64,000 nucleotides of DNA from Hordeum vulgare subsp. vulgare (GCF_904849725.1 NC_058523.1:335957948-336021947); one strand, 5' to 3'. Positions 1 to 11,816 are shown, counted from the stretch's first letter. Numbers and translations: made by a program. Notes: generated by a model not told the origin, from the sequence alone.

Positions 1-299
1 CCGCGAGTGTTCGGACCGCTTGTGACAAACTGCAACGGCGCGTGGAGGTGATGAGTGGTACGACACTGACGGTTGCCTGATCAAGACACCATGCGCAACC
101 ACACTGAAGTACGACGTACCTCGCACGAGGAGGGTGTCAGTGTCGAGAGGCGCATCTGGCATCCATGCCGAGTCATAGAAGACGAAGCTTAGGGAGCCGA
201 AGAGGATCTCTCCGCCGAGTGACAACATGACAGCTGATGGATGAAAAATATCCAAATGCGCTAGTTTGGTAAACGAGCAGCCCCACGGTGGGCTCCAAC
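1..299 (-). mobile_element. Leader of LTR element D (partial)
   Basis: This is the start of the internal region of a minus-strand LTR retrotransposon that continues off the left edge. A primer-binding site at 280-297, read on the minus strand as TGGAGCCCACCGTGGGGC, matches the 3' end of plant tRNA-Lys(CUU) with one mismatch and lies two bases from the LTR. No convincing reading frame is visible in these 299 bases, so it is probably the untranslated leader and perhaps the start of gag. The family is not identified. Confidence 0.6.
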
Positions 300-884
300 T
301 GTCGTGGGAATGATCCCGACAGTAGTACCAGGGGTACAAACTAAGGAGCGAAGTCCAGCTAGGCACAGTGGATACACTCGGATGTATGAGTTCGGGCCCC
401 ACTCGGGAGTGGTAAAGACCCTACGTCTCGAGCCCTGAGGGTGGTGTTTTCTTATGGGGTGTCTGAAAGTACAAAAAGCTGAACCCTTGAGAGGGAGCCC
501 GGGACTGGCTTATATAGAGTGCGCCACGACCGACCAAGCATCATCACTAAGGCATTTAATGCTAATAACTACGAGAGTTACTAGAAATGGTGGCTTTAAT
601 TACAACATTATAGGTAAAGCGGGTCTTCATGGCCTTCATGTAGGTGTTTAAGTCCTTGGCCGTTGCAGTCCCTTCATTGTCCCTGCCTTGTTGTGAACTG
701 AGTGCTGGGGAGCGTGCGAGTGCCGCAAAGCAGGCCGAGTGACCTCACATGACCGAGCGAGATCACAATGACCGAGTGAGGTTGAGAATATCACGATGAC
801 TTGTAGGACACTGATGTCCTTACGGGTACTTAGGTGGGCCCTATGGAAACAAATCTGTAGGCCTACCCCTCAAGTATAATCCCA
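300..884 (-). mobile_element. 5' LTR of element D
   Basis: The segment begins TG and ends CA on either strand and sits directly against the tRNA-Lys primer site, which identifies it as the 5' LTR of a minus-strand element. A TATA-like motif (ctatata, minus strand) lies at 511-517. The right edge is placed at 884 because N0 sequence begins at 885 and the minus strand starts TGGG there. The target duplication would be outside the window. The short frame at 454-651 is not credible coding sequence. Confidence 0.6.
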
Positions 885-2355
885 TGAATGACCCACAAGT
901 ATAGGGGACCAATCTTAGTCCTTCCGATAAGTAAGGGTGTCGAACCCAACGAGGAGCAGAAGGAAATGACAAGTGGTTTTCACCAAGGTAGTTTCTGCAA
1001 GCTCTGAAGAAAGAGGTAACAGATAGTTTGGTAGCAAGATAGTTTGTAACGAGTAACTAGGGACAATAGTAAATAAAGTGCAGCAAGATATCCCAATCCT
1101 TTTGAGTGCAAAGGACAGTCCTGAACAAGTACTTATAGTGATTCAAATGTTCTTGAGTACACACAGTAATTTCATCTAGTCACTTTCACCACGTTCCTTT
1201 GATTCGTGTTCGCTACTTTGATGATTTGATATGTGGGTGGACCGATGCTTGGGTGCTATTCTTACTTGAACAAACCTCCCACTTATTATTACCCTCTCTC
1301 GCAAGCATCTGCACCTACGAAAAGAGAATTAAGACAAAGTCTAACCATAGCAATAAACGTTTGGATCCAAATCAATCCCTTACGGAATAGCGCATAAACT
1401 GGGGTTTAAACTTCTGTCACTCTTGCAACAAATCATCTAATTACTACCCCACAATGAGTTCCCTTAGGACCATGAATGGTGAAGTGTCATGTAGTCGACG
1501 TTCACATGACACCACTAAGATAATCACAACATACATACCATCAAAATATCGAACGAATACCAACTTGACATGATTACTTATGACAAAACTTCTCCCATGT
1601 CCTCAAGAACAAAAATAACTACTCACTCATAATCATGGTGTTCAAGATCAGAGGGGTATTGAATAACATAAAGGATGTGAACATTTAATATCTCAAGAGG
1701 CAAACCAACTAGCATCAACTACGATAAGTAATCAACACTACAAGCCAATCACACGTACCAATCTGAAGTTTTGACACAAAGATTGAATACAAGAGATGAA
1801 CAAGGGTTTGAGATGAGATGGTGTTGTTGATGGTGATGATGAAGATTGATCCTCCCACGATGAGAGGGTTGTTGGTGATGACAAAGGCTTCGATTTCTCT
1901 CTCCCGGAGGGAAGTGTCCTCGGCGGAATCTGCCCGCCAGAGAGCAAAAGTGCTCCTACTCTAGTTCCGCCTCGTGGAGGCGGAACCTCGTCCCGAAAGT
2001 ATCTCCATAAAAGTTTTAGTGTAAAATGACTTATATACCAGAAGGAGGAGGCCAGCCATAGTCCAGGGGATGTGTGGGCACCTGGCTTGCCTCCTCGAAT
2101 GGATCTTTGTCCTAGTATTTTTTATATATCCCAAAATAATTCTCCGTGAAATTTCGGCCTAGTTGGAGATGAGCAGAATAGGTATCTCTGCTCTAGCTTT
2201 TTCCGGCCCTGAAATCCAGCTGCCGGCATTCTCCCTCCTTGTGTAAATATTGCATATTAAAGAGAAAAGGCATTAGAAATACTCCATGAAGTGTTATATT
2301 GATAACAAAAATTATAAATAGCAACAATATAACGTCATGCAAAATGTACGTATCA
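885..2355 (-). mobile_element. Isolated LTR N0 (tRNA-Asp group type)
   Basis: About 1.47 kb bounded by tgaatgacccacaag on the left and gtacgtatca on the right. On the minus strand this reads TGATACGTA...CATTCA, the style of the abundant Triticeae gypsy LTRs that I recall as WHAM/Sabrina-like. No internal domain adjoins it, so it is a solo or truncated LTR. The flanks (tccca and acagc) do not match, so no target duplication supports a clean solo LTR; D may have inserted at its left end. No genes are seen in it. Confidence 0.65.
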
Positions 2356-3019
2356 ACAGCCGACCCCAAGAGGCACATGCGCACAAGGGTAGGTGGGAGG
2401 AAGTGCCTTGGTGGAGGAGTCCTCCCTAGGCTGTCCACCTCCCATGTGGGAGGAGGACTCCTCCCTAGTTTGGCCGATCCCTCTCTCCATGGAGGAGGGG
2501 CTAATGCTAGCCCTACCTACCCCTGACTCCTATAAATGGAGAGGGAGAGGGAGGCAGCCAATACACAATTGCTTGGCGGCGCCCTACCTCTCTCTCTCGT
2601 AGCAATTCTCCACCATAGCAATTGCAGCAATGCTTGGTGAAGCCCTGCTGAAGTTGCACCACCACCACCACTGCCGCCACCGCACCGTCGTGCTCCCGGT
2701 GTACTCAACACCTACTTCACTATCGCTTGCTGGATCGAGGAGGTGAAGGCGTCATCGAGCTATACGTGTGCTGAACACGAAGGTGCCGTCCGTTCGGCAC
2801 TAGATCATGATCGATAGTGATGGGATCGCGGAACGGATCGTGATGAGATCGCGGGGCGGATCGTGATTGGATCGCGAAGACGTTCGACTACATCAACCGC
2901 GTTATATACGCTTCCGCTTAGCGATCTACAAGGGTATGTAGATGCACTTTCCCCTCTCGTAGATGTTAGTCTCCATATATTAATCTTGGTGGGTGTAGGC
3001 TTTTATTTTGTTTCCCATG
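2356..3019 (+). mobile_element. LTR of element C, left part (split by E1)
   Basis: GC-rich LTR-like DNA with a TATA box (tataaatg) at 2531-2538 followed by CT/GA-rich and CAC-repeat sequence. It resembles the long LTRs that precede a GTGGCATCATGA leader in Triticeae. The LTR stops at E1 and resumes at 44,069: the right flank there continues as cgacattcccca and then gtggcatcatgaac, as expected for the LTR end plus leader. The left end may be truncated by N0. Short frames here are low-complexity and not called as genes. Confidence 0.55.
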
Positions 3020-3567
3020 TGTCAAGGTTCTGTCACGACAGATGTCCTCCTGAGAGGACTTGGAGATGGGGGCATCGCAACCATGTGGCAACTCAAAGGG
3101 GTTAGCAGGGAGCAAGAGACGATTGTCCCAGGTTCGACCCTCTGATCGAGGTAAAACCCTATGTCCTGCTCTGCGTATATTAATGTGGAAATCGATTACA
3201 ATGGTGCGGATTTTCTTGACCTAGCTCTCGATTGGTGATCACTTAGGTCTATCAACCCTAGAGACTCGCCTTTATATACAGGTCGAGGCTCTAGGGTTAC
3301 AAGAGTCCGGGTCACCTGTTATTCGTGACCGGACATATCTCTAACTCGCCTTACTTTCATCGCAAGGAAAACTTCTCGAAACCCCTTCTTGTATATGGGC
3401 CACAAGTCACCATCTTTGTGCCTTGTGCGACAACCGGCTGTTCTGACATCACCTTATGCCTTCTCCTCGGTAAATTAGAGCCCATCTTGAACAGAAATTG
3501 TTTGAGCCGCCATCATCTTGACCCGGCCTCTCAGGGCGGGTCTCATGGCGGGATAATATCCCCAACA
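3020..3567 (-). repeat. 3' LTR of E1
   Basis: 548 bp beginning tgtcaaggttc and ending ccccaaca; it matches the E1 5' LTR, the E2 LTR and the E3 LTR in its terminal bases and body. The minus-strand TATA box is at 3271-3278. It keeps about 70 bp near 3110-3180 that the 5' LTR has lost. The adjoining sequence on the right (ttaggacccagattgac) is the same junction seen before the E2 LTR at 55,001, confirming the internal/LTR border. Confidence 0.85.
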
Positions 3568-3865
3568 TTAGGACCCAGATTGACTTGAAATTGTTCACAT
3601 CAATAAACCTTCCTCGCACTCTCAACGGCTCACACATAATCCCAACTTGTCTTCTTAATGGAAGAAATGTCGGCTTGTAATATCCTTCTAGTTTTTTGTT
3701 CCATTTGTTAATGATATCGTCTATCCCGAGATTCTAGGGATCTTTATGACGTCACTCCAACGACTCCTTTGGCTTATCCATTTAGCTCAACTATCTGGCC
3801 GAGCGACAGCGTCTCGAGCGGCTCTAGTAGTCGCTCGACGCCCGGGCCATGCGGGACCAGCCGAG
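3568..3865 (-). other. E1 3' noncoding segment
   Basis: No gene is seen. The segment aligns by eye, inverted, with the region just upstream of the E2 3' LTR (about 54,700-55,000), so it is E-family untranslated sequence. It stops at N1. In E2 roughly 0.8 kb separate this point from the sequence that resumes at 10,820, so that much appears to be missing from E1. Confidence 0.65.
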
Positions 3866-5514
3866 TGATACGTCTCAAACGTATCTATAATTTTTGATGG
3901 TTTGATGCTGTTATCTTGTCATCTTTGGATGTTTTATGTACCTTTTATATCTTTTTTGGGATTACATTAATTCAGTGCCAAGTGCCAGTTCCTGTTTTTT
4001 ATGTGTTTTTGGCTCTTTTCAGATCTGATTTTGGAACGGAGTCTAAACGGAATAAAATCTCCGAAATAAATTTTTCCCGAACGGAAGAAGATCAGGGGGC
4101 TAGAGGGCCAAGCCAGGAGAGCTACAGGGGGCCCACCAGCCCTGTAGCCGCCACCAGGGGGCGCGGCTAGCAGGCTTGTGGCCTCCCTGGCGCCCCCCTG
4201 ACCTAGCTCCTTCGCCTATATATTCCCTAAAATACAGAAGAAAAAAAATCAGGGAATCCACGAAAACACTTTTCCGCCGCCGCAAGCTTCCGTTTCCCCG
4301 AGATCTCATCTGGAGACCCTTCCCGGTGCCGTGCCGGAGGGGAGTTTGGAGTTGGAGGGCTTCTACATCAACATCATTGCCCCTCCAATGACTCGTGAGT
4401 AGTTCACTTTAGACCTACGAGTCCATAGTTAGTAGCTAGATGGCTTCTTCTCTCTCTTTGATCTTCAATACAAAGTTCTCCATGATCTTCATGGAGATCT
4501 ATCCGATGTAGTCCTCTTTGGCGGTGTGTTTGTCGAGATCCGATGAATTGTGGATTTGTGATCAGATTATCTACGATATATATTTGAGTCTTTGCTGATT
4601 TCTTATATGCATGATTTGATATCCTTGTAAGTCTCTCCGAGTCTTGGGTTTTGTTTGACCAACTAGATCTATGATTCTTGCAATGGGACAAGTGCTTGGT
4701 TTTGGGTTCTTACCGTGCGGTGACCTTTCCGAGTGACAGTAGGGGCAGCAAGGCACACATCGTGTAGTTGCCATCAAGGGTAACAAGGTGGGCTTTGTCG
4801 TAGATATGAGATTGTCCATCTACATCAAGTCATCTTGCTTAAGGCGTTACTCTGTTCTTTTGGACTTAATACACTAGATGCATGCTGGATAGCGGTCGAC
4901 GTGTGGAGTAATAGTAGTAGCTGCAGAAAGTATCGGTCTACTTGTTTTGGACGTGGTTGCCTATAGATATAATCATTGCCATAGATGACGTCACGACTTT
5001 GCGCGGTTCTATCAATTGCTCGACAGTAATTTCTTCACCCACCGTCTACTTGCTTTCATGAGAGAAGCCACTAGTGAACACTACGGCCCCCGGGTCTATT
5101 GACACCTATCGTTTCCACTTTCGCTTTTACTTTGCTTTTTTACTTTGTTGCTTTCAGTTCTCACTTGGCGAACAATCTATAAGGGATTTACAACCCCTTC
5201 ATAGCGTTGGGAGCAAGATTTTTGTGTTTGTGTAGGTACTTGTGATATTCCTTCACTCGATCGATACCTTGGTTCTCAAACTAAGGGAAATACTTACCAC
5301 CGCTGCGCTACATCACCCTTTCTGCTTCGAGGGAACACCAACGCAAGGGTCCAAGGCCACCGGGGAAATCCTTTGCATATTTGCCTAGGAAGTCCCTTAA
5401 GGTGTAGCCATAGCAGAAGGATTCCTCGTGCCGTTGCTGAGGAGTATCGGGACAAGAACAGTCTCCCGTCAGCACGTTTCTAGCGTCGTTGGAAGGTCTT
5501 TTGTTGTTGTAGCA
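3866..5514 (+). repeat. 5' LTR of N1
   Basis: 1,649 bp from tgatacgtctc to tagca, nearly identical to 9209-10,819 apart from small indels (the 3' copy lacks about 35 bp near 4321-4360). A TATA box (tatatatt) is at 4217-4224. Near the 3' end, at 5481, is a degenerate primer-site-like motif (tagcgtcgttggaagg), unusual inside an LTR. Frames running through it on either strand are not genes. Confidence 0.8.
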
Positions 5515-5524
5515 AAAGTATTTC

Positions 5525-5542
5525 TGGCGCCGTTGCCGGGGA
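5525..5542 (+). other. N1 primer-binding site (tRNA-Asp)
   Basis: TGGCGCCGTTGCCGGGGA is complementary to the 3' end of plant tRNA-Asp(GUC) over 18 bases and lies ten bases after the 5' LTR. It fixes the orientation of N1 as plus. Confidence 0.85.
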
Positions 5543-5788
5543 AGGAGAGACCTATCCAAGTAGGCTCACAAACTCATCTCTTGCATTTACTTTTTTGCCA
5601 GTTGCCTCTCGTTTTCCTCTCCCCCACTTCACATTCGCCGATTTCATTTGCCTTTCTCCTTTGCCTTTTTCGGTTGCCTTTTTCGTTTGCCTTTTCGTTC
5701 GCCCTTGTTTTCTCGCTTGCTTTCTGTTCTCTTGTGTGCCATGTGCCTTCAATATGCTTGCATCTTTGCTTGCTGAAAATCTAGTGAT

Positions 5789-6499
5789 ATGGATCCTCAT
5801 CCACTTGCTAATCTCTTTAAGAGATCCAATTTTGTTGATCCGATTGCTAGTAAGTTGAGGGCACTTGACTATCTTTATGGACTTTTCCTTGAGATGCGTG
5901 AATCTGAAAATTGTGAGGAAGAAATTTATGAAGTGATTCACGAGGTCTCCTTGGATGAAAAGCATGATTGCAATGGTTTCACTATAAATTCTATTACTGA
6001 CAATCATGCTAAAAATATGCAAAACCCTAAGCTTGGGGATGCTAGTTTTGCTATGTCCACTACTTGTTGCAATAATCATGATTGGGGTGATGATCTTTCT
6101 TATGATCTTGAAAATTTGTTCAAACCTTATGATGAATATGATATTTGCAACAATATTGAAAGTGGGATTGGAGAAGTCATGACTTTGGTTGATGATAATC
6201 CCACTATTTTTGAAGAGCGTCAACTTTGCATGCATGTGGATCATGAAAATAATATCCTATGGGATAGCTATGTTGTTGAATTTGAAAATGATCCCACATG
6301 TAATTGCTATGAGAGAGGAAAATATTGTGGTAGAAACCTTCATGTTACCAAATCACCTCTTGTGATGTTGAGATTGCTCTTGTCTTTTTCTTCTTCCTTG
6401 CATATGGCAACTATTGGTTGTCTTGACAATCTGTTTTGCTATAAAATGCCTATGCATAGGGAGTATGTTAGACTTAGATGTGATTTTCACATGCTTTAG
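5789..6499 (+). CDS. Unknown ORF of N1 (236 codons)
   Basis: An uninterrupted frame of 236 codons and the only long frame in N1. It begins MDPHPLANL and ends near MHREYVRLRC. The protein is acidic and rich in Asp, Asn and Glu in the middle (about residues 40-130), with clustered Cys/His residues (CCNNH, CNCYERGKYCGR) and a hydrophobic stretch near residues 187-205. I recognise no enzyme domain. A related ORF, on the minus strand of N2 (23,606-23,998), shares the patterns HVDH.N, FPLFMLK/SPLVMLR and MHR..VRL.C, so the protein is kept across elements with different LTRs. It might be a diverged gag-like or accessory protein; this is inference. The start is the first ATG in the frame, about 250 bp after the primer site. 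Confidence 0.6.
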   Translation: MDPHPLANLFKRSNFVDPIASKLRALDYLYGLFLEMRESENCEEEIYEVIHEVSLDEKHDCNGFTINSITDNHAKNMQNPKLGDASFAMSTTCCNNHDWGDDLSYDLENLFKPYDEYDICNNIESGIGEVMTLVDDNPTIFEERQLCMHVDHENNILWDSYVVEFENDPTCNCYERGKYCGRNLHVTKSPLVMLRLLLSFSSSLHMATIGCLDNLFCYKMPMHREYVRLRCDFHML

Positions 6500-9208
6500 G
6501 ATGATCTCGTTGTGCTTCAATTCCTGTCTTTTGTGAGAGCATCATTCGATGCCTAGCTAAGGGCATTAAACAACAGCGCTTGTTGGGAGGCAACCCAACG
6601 AATCTATCCTTTTTCTTTCTGTTTTGTGTTTTCCACACTTTCATAATTCTTTTATGATTGTGTTTTTTGTGTTTCTTTTTGCGTTTATGCCAAGCAAAAC
6701 CGTTATGATTAGTCTTGGGGATGATCGTTTGGTCATGCTGGAAAAGACAGAAACTTTCTGCTCACGAAAAGGATTTTCATTTTTTTCTGTAAGAGCTTTT
6801 GAGTTGATTCTTTTTGCTGCTGATTGCTACACAAATTCATCAGATCATCGTAAGTTTTTAGAATTGTTGAAGTACCAGAAGTATACAAAGTATACAGATT
6901 GCTAGATACTGGTCTGTTGTTAACAGATTCTGTTTTTGTTGTGTTGGTTGTTTATTTTGATGAAACTACGGACAGTATCGGGGGGTATTAGCCATGGAAG
7001 ATTGAAAATACAGTAACCCAACATCAGCATAAGTAGAATTTAAGCTTTCTATAGTACCTAAGAAAGTGGTGGTTTGCTTTCTTATACTAATGTTATCACG
7101 AGTTTCTGTTTAAGTTTCGTGTTGTGAAGTTTTCAAGTTTCGGGTGAAGTTCTTATGGACAAAAAGATAAAGAGTGGCAAGAGCTCAAGCTTGCGGATGC
7201 CCAAGGCAACCCCAAGAGATTCAAGGATGTCGTAAAAGCCTAAGCTTGGGGATGCCCCGGGAAGGCATCCCCTCTTTCGTCTTCAAATCCATCAGTAACG
7301 TTACTTGGGGCTATATTTTTATTCACACATGTTATGTGTTTTGCTTGGAGCGTCTTGTATCGTAGAAGTCTTTTACTTTTGTTGTGTCACAATCATCCTT
7401 GCTGCACACCTAGAGAGGGAGACATGCACTCACCGTGATTTTGTCGAGCTTCACTTATATCCTTTGGTAGCCAATTCAGCTCACATGTGCTTCACTTATA
7501 TCTTTTGAGCTAGATGCTTTTGCTCTATGTGCTCCACTTATATCTTTTAGAGCACAGTGGTACGTGGCTTGGTAGTTGATCTATGCTTTGAAAGTAGTCT
7601 CAAAAGGGGTAGTTATCCAAAGGGATACGAAAACTTCCACCTTCATGTGCATTGAATAGTTAGAGAAGTTTGATTCATCTCAATTAGTTTTGAGTTGTGG
7701 TTTTGGTAATATTGAAGTTATGCTAGTAAGGTGTTGTGGATCTAGAAATACTTGTGTTGAAGTTAGTGATTCCCGTATCATGCACGTATGGTGAACCTCT
7801 ATGTGATGAAGTTTAAGCATGATTAGTCTTTTGATTGTCATCCTTTGTGTGGCGGTCGGGATCACGCGATGGTTTATACCTACCAACCCTTCCCCTAGGA
7901 GTATGCATTGAATGCTTTGTTTCGATTACTAATAACACTTTTGCAACAAGTATATGAGTTCTTCATGACTAATGTTGAGTCCATGGTTTAGATGCACTTT
8001 CACCTTCCACCATCACTATCTTCTTAGTGTCGTGCAACTTTCGCCGGTGCACAAAACCGACCATTAGCCTCCCTCAAAACAGCCACCATACCTACCTACT
8101 ATGGTTTTTTCAAAGTCATTCCAAGATATATTGCCATGCAACTACCACCATTACATGTGCCACCACTTCTACCTTGCCATTGCATGATCGTAAGATAGCT
8201 AGCATGATGTTTCCATTAATGTCTATGCCATGCTAGATCATTATCACGATACACTATCGAAGGCATTCCATATAGGGTCATCGTTGCTCAAAGTTTTGAG
8301 TTGAAAGTGTGATGATCATCATTGATAGAGCGTTGTCCCATGTGAGGAAATAAAAGAGGCGAAAGATGCCCACCAAAAAAAAGATGCCAAAGAGCCCACC
8401 AAAAAAACTGATGAGAGAAAAAGAGAGAAGGGACAATGCTACCACCTTTCCATACTTGTGCATATTAAGCACCACGATCTTCATGATTGAGAGTCTCTCG
8501 TTTTGTCACCACCATATAGCTAGTGGGAAATTTTCATTATATAACTTGGCTTGTATATTCCAATGATAGGCTTCCTCAAAATTGCCTTAGGTCTTCGTGA
8601 GCAAGCAAGTTGGATGCACACCCACTAGTTTTCTTTAAGAGCTTTCACATACTCTTAGCTCTAGTGCATCATTTGTATGGCAATCCCTACTCATTCACAT
8701 TGATATCTATTGATGAGCATCTCCACAGCTCATTGATATGCCTAGTTAATGTGACCATCTTCTCCTTGTTTTTCTTGCAACCTCCACCACACTCCACAAC
8801 ACTTATAGTGCTAAAACCATGGCTCACGCTCATGTATTGCGTGAGAGTTGAAAAGGTTTGAGGAAGTAAAGGTGTGAAAACAATTACTTGGCCAATACCG
8901 GGGTTGTGCATGATTTAAATTCATTGTGAAATGATGATAGAGCATAGCCATACTATATGCTTTTGTAGGGATAACTTTCTTTTGGCCTTGTTATTTTGGA
9001 AGTTCATGATTACCTTGCTAGTTTGCTTGAATTATTATTGTTTCCACGTCAATAGCAAACTATTGTTTTGAATCTAATGGATCTGAACATTCACGTCACA
9101 TAAGAGGAGTTACGAAGGACATCTATGCTAGGTAGCATGAAAGCATCAAAAATTCATTCTTTATCACTTCCTACTCGAGGACGAGCAGGAGTTAAGCTTG
9201 GGGATGCT
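6500..9208 (+). other. N1 3' internal noncoding region
   Basis: About 2.7 kb without a credible gene. It contains repeated tracts of the form agcttggggatgcc (near 7195-7260 and 9195-9205), the last being the polypurine tract before the 3' LTR. Parts such as 8030-8100 match, inverted, the 3' region of N2 near 21,950-22,060, so it is shared family sequence, not host DNA. Confidence 0.65.
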
Positions 9209-10819
9209 TGATATGTCTCAAACGTATCTATAATTTTTGATGGTTTCGTGCTGTTATCTTGTCATCTTTGGATGTTTTATGTACCTTTTATATCTTTTTT
9301 GGGACTAACTTATTAACTTAGTGCCAAGTGCCAGTTCATGTTTTTCTGTGTTTTTGGCTCTTTTCATATCTGATTTTGGAACGGAGTCCAAATGGAATAA
9401 AATCCCCGAAATAAATTTTTCCCGAACGGAAGAAGATCACGGGCTTGAGGGCCAAGCTAGGAGAGCTACAGGGGCCCCACAAGCCCTATAGCCGCCACCA
9501 GGGGCGGCGGCTAGCAGGCTTGTGGCCTCCCTGGCGCCCCCCTGACCTAGCTCCTTTGCCTATATATTCCCTAAAATACAGAAAAAAATCAGGAAATCCA
9601 TGAAAACACTTTTCCGGCGCCACAAGCTTCTGTTTCCGCGAGATCTCATCTGGAGACCCTTCCTCCTTCTACATCAACATCATCACCCCTTCGATGACTC
9701 GTGAGTAGTTCACTTCAGACCTACGGGGCCGTAGTTAGTAGCTAGATGGCTTCTTCTCTCTCTTGGATCTTCAATACAAAGTTCTCCATGATCTTCATGG
9801 AGATCTATCAGATGTAATCCTCTTTGGCGGTGTGTTTGTCGAGATCCGATGAATTGTGGATTTGTGATCAGATTATCTATGATATATATTTGAGTCTTTG
9901 CTGATTTCTTATATGCATGATTTGATATCCTTGTAAGTCTCTCCAAGTCTTGGGTTTTGTTTGGACAAGTAGATCTATGATTCTTGCAATGGGAGAAGTG
10001 CTTGGTTTTGGGTTCTTACTGTTAGGTGACCTTTCCCAGTGACAGTAGGGGCAGCAAGGCACACATCGTGTAGTTGCCATCAAGGGTAATAAGCTGGGCT
10101 TTGTCGTAGATATGAGATTGTCCATCTACATCATGTTATCTTGCTTACGGCGTTACTCTGTTCTTTTGGACTTAATACACTAGATGCATGCTGGATAGCG
10201 GTCGACGTGTGGAGTAATAGTAGTAGATGCAGAAAGTATCGGTCTACTTGTTTTGGACATGATGCCTATAGATACAATCATTGCCATAGATGACTTCATG
10301 ACTTTGCGCGGTTCTATCAGTTGCTCGACATTAATTTGTTCACCCACCGTCTACTTGCTTTCATGAGAGAAGCCACTAGTGAACACTACGGCCCCCGGGT
10401 CTATTCACACCTATCGTTTGCACTTTCGCTTTTACTTTGCTTTGTTACTTTGTTGCTTTCAGTTCTCACTTGGCGAACAATCTATAAGGGATCGACAACC
10501 CCTTCATAGCGTTGGGAGCAAGCTTTTTGTGTTTGTGCAGGTACTTGTGATACTCCTTCACTGGATAGATACCTTGGTTCCCAAACTGAGGGAAATACTT
10601 ACCACCGCTGCGCTACATCACCCTTTCCGCTTCGAGGGAACACCAACGCAAGGCTCCATGGCCACGGGGGAAATCCTTTGCATATTTGCCTAGGAAGTCC
10701 CTTAAGGCATAGCCGTAGCAGAAGGATTCCTAGTCTCGTTGCTGAGGAGTATCAAGACAAGAACAGTCTCCCGTCAGCATGTTTCTGGCGCCGTTGGAAG
10801 GTCTTTTGTTGCAGTAGCA
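9209..10819 (+). repeat. 3' LTR of N1
   Basis: 1,611-bp direct repeat of 3866-5514, from tgatatgtctc to gtagca. The TATA box is at 9561-9568. At 10,785 it contains TGGCGCCGTTGGAAG, the first part of a tRNA-Asp primer site lying inside the LTR. The right flank cctgt does not repeat the left flank. Confidence 0.8.
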
Positions 10820-11816
10820 CCTGTCGACATGTGGAAACCATCAAAATGTTACTCTTTACCCTCTGAAATTGGTGATGCCGCCATGCAGCGATGCGTGTCA
10901 GTAGGGACTCTGTCTTCTAAGGAGATGATCGGGTGGAGAGCCACCGCTGCAGAAGTGCGACCTCAACCTGCCAAAGGAGAGGTTGTGGTTTTCACTAATC
11001 ATTTGGAACGAGGTTTCTCTCCCCGTGGTTCGAAATTCTTTCGGGACGCTCTCAACTTCTACAACCATCACCCCCAAGATCTAGGTCGCAACTCAATCAA
11101 TAATTTATGTCAGTTTCAAGTCTTGTGTGAGGCGTACCTAGGGATAGAACCCACCGTTCCCTTATTTAGGGAGTTCTTCTACTTGAACCGCCAAACAGAA
11201 TGAGCTGATGGCCCCACCTTAGAAATCGGAGGAGTCACAATCCAGAGGCGGCGTGAGTGCGGTTTTCCTGCTGTCACCTTAACCGGTCACCCCAAGGGTT
11301 GGGGAAAAACTTGGTTTTATTGCAAGAATAACGCACCAGCTGAGGAAAATCTTCTGTCGGGTTTCACAGAAGAGCATCTTCCAATGGATTTCCAGCTCCC
11401 CGGTGCACTGACCCGGGAAGAACAAGACGCCCACACCTTCGTCTGGGCAAAACTGAGAGCTTTGAATGCCAATGGCTTGACCGGAGTTGACTTGATAAAG
11501 ATGCTGGGTGGAATGGCGCATTGTGCCCTTAAGCCGCCGGGATGGACTGATGTGCCATTATAACGACGACTTAAACAATGCTCAACGCTTCACCAATGTA
11601 ATGCTTGACTATGAAGAAGTTAATAGCCTTGTGAGGAAATTATGTGGTGAGCCCAAAGAAGCATGTTTCAAAATTGGTCTGAAACCATTCTGCATCCTGA
11701 ATTCAGGTCCTGAGGCAAATATATCCAACCATCACCCGCCTTATTTGGTATTCCCTTTGTTCTTTGTAGAACTAACTTCCCATGATGTAGAAAAAGGCGC
11801 CCTTCTAGAAACGTAG
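10820..11816 (+). pseudogene. E1 antisense ORF, N-terminal domain (PF04195-like)
   Basis: This lies on the strand opposite the E1 pol genes, between integrase and the 3' LTR. The frame to 11,203 contains the stretch GEVVVFTNHLERGF..GSKFF and NSINNLCQFQVLCEAYL, typical of the plant family labelled 'putative gypsy type transposon' (PF04195). The protein's function is unknown. A TGA at 11,201-11,203 interrupts the frame, which otherwise continues (WGKTWFYCKN, LPMDFQLP) to about 11,500. It then shifts into the 11,508-11,816 frame (EWRIVPLSRRDGLMC). The N-terminus is cut by N1. E2 carries the same domain inverted at 53,241-53,880. The call is firm for the family and weak for any activity. Confidence 0.75.

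Larger units (their letters stand above)
3866..10819 (+). mobile_element. N1: nonautonomous LTR retrotransposon
   Basis: Two LTRs (3866-5514 and 9209-10,819) of the same family in direct orientation flank an internal region with a tRNA-Asp primer site and one intact ORF. A purine-rich tract containing aagcttgggg lies just before the 3' LTR. There is no recognisable gag, protease, RT or integrase, so it should depend on another element. The flanks ccgag and cctgt do not match, and about 0.8 kb of E1 is missing at the site. Deletion or recombination between two related insertions is therefore likely. Confidence 0.8.

Noticed and set aside
885..2355. N0 as a clean solo LTR
   Set aside because: The flanking 5-mers do not match and element D abuts one edge, so the solo-LTR origin is not shown.
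5552..6244. 230-codon minus-strand frame
   Set aside because: It is the antisense shadow of the conserved N1 ORF and runs into the LTR/leader; the plus-strand frame has the N2 relative.
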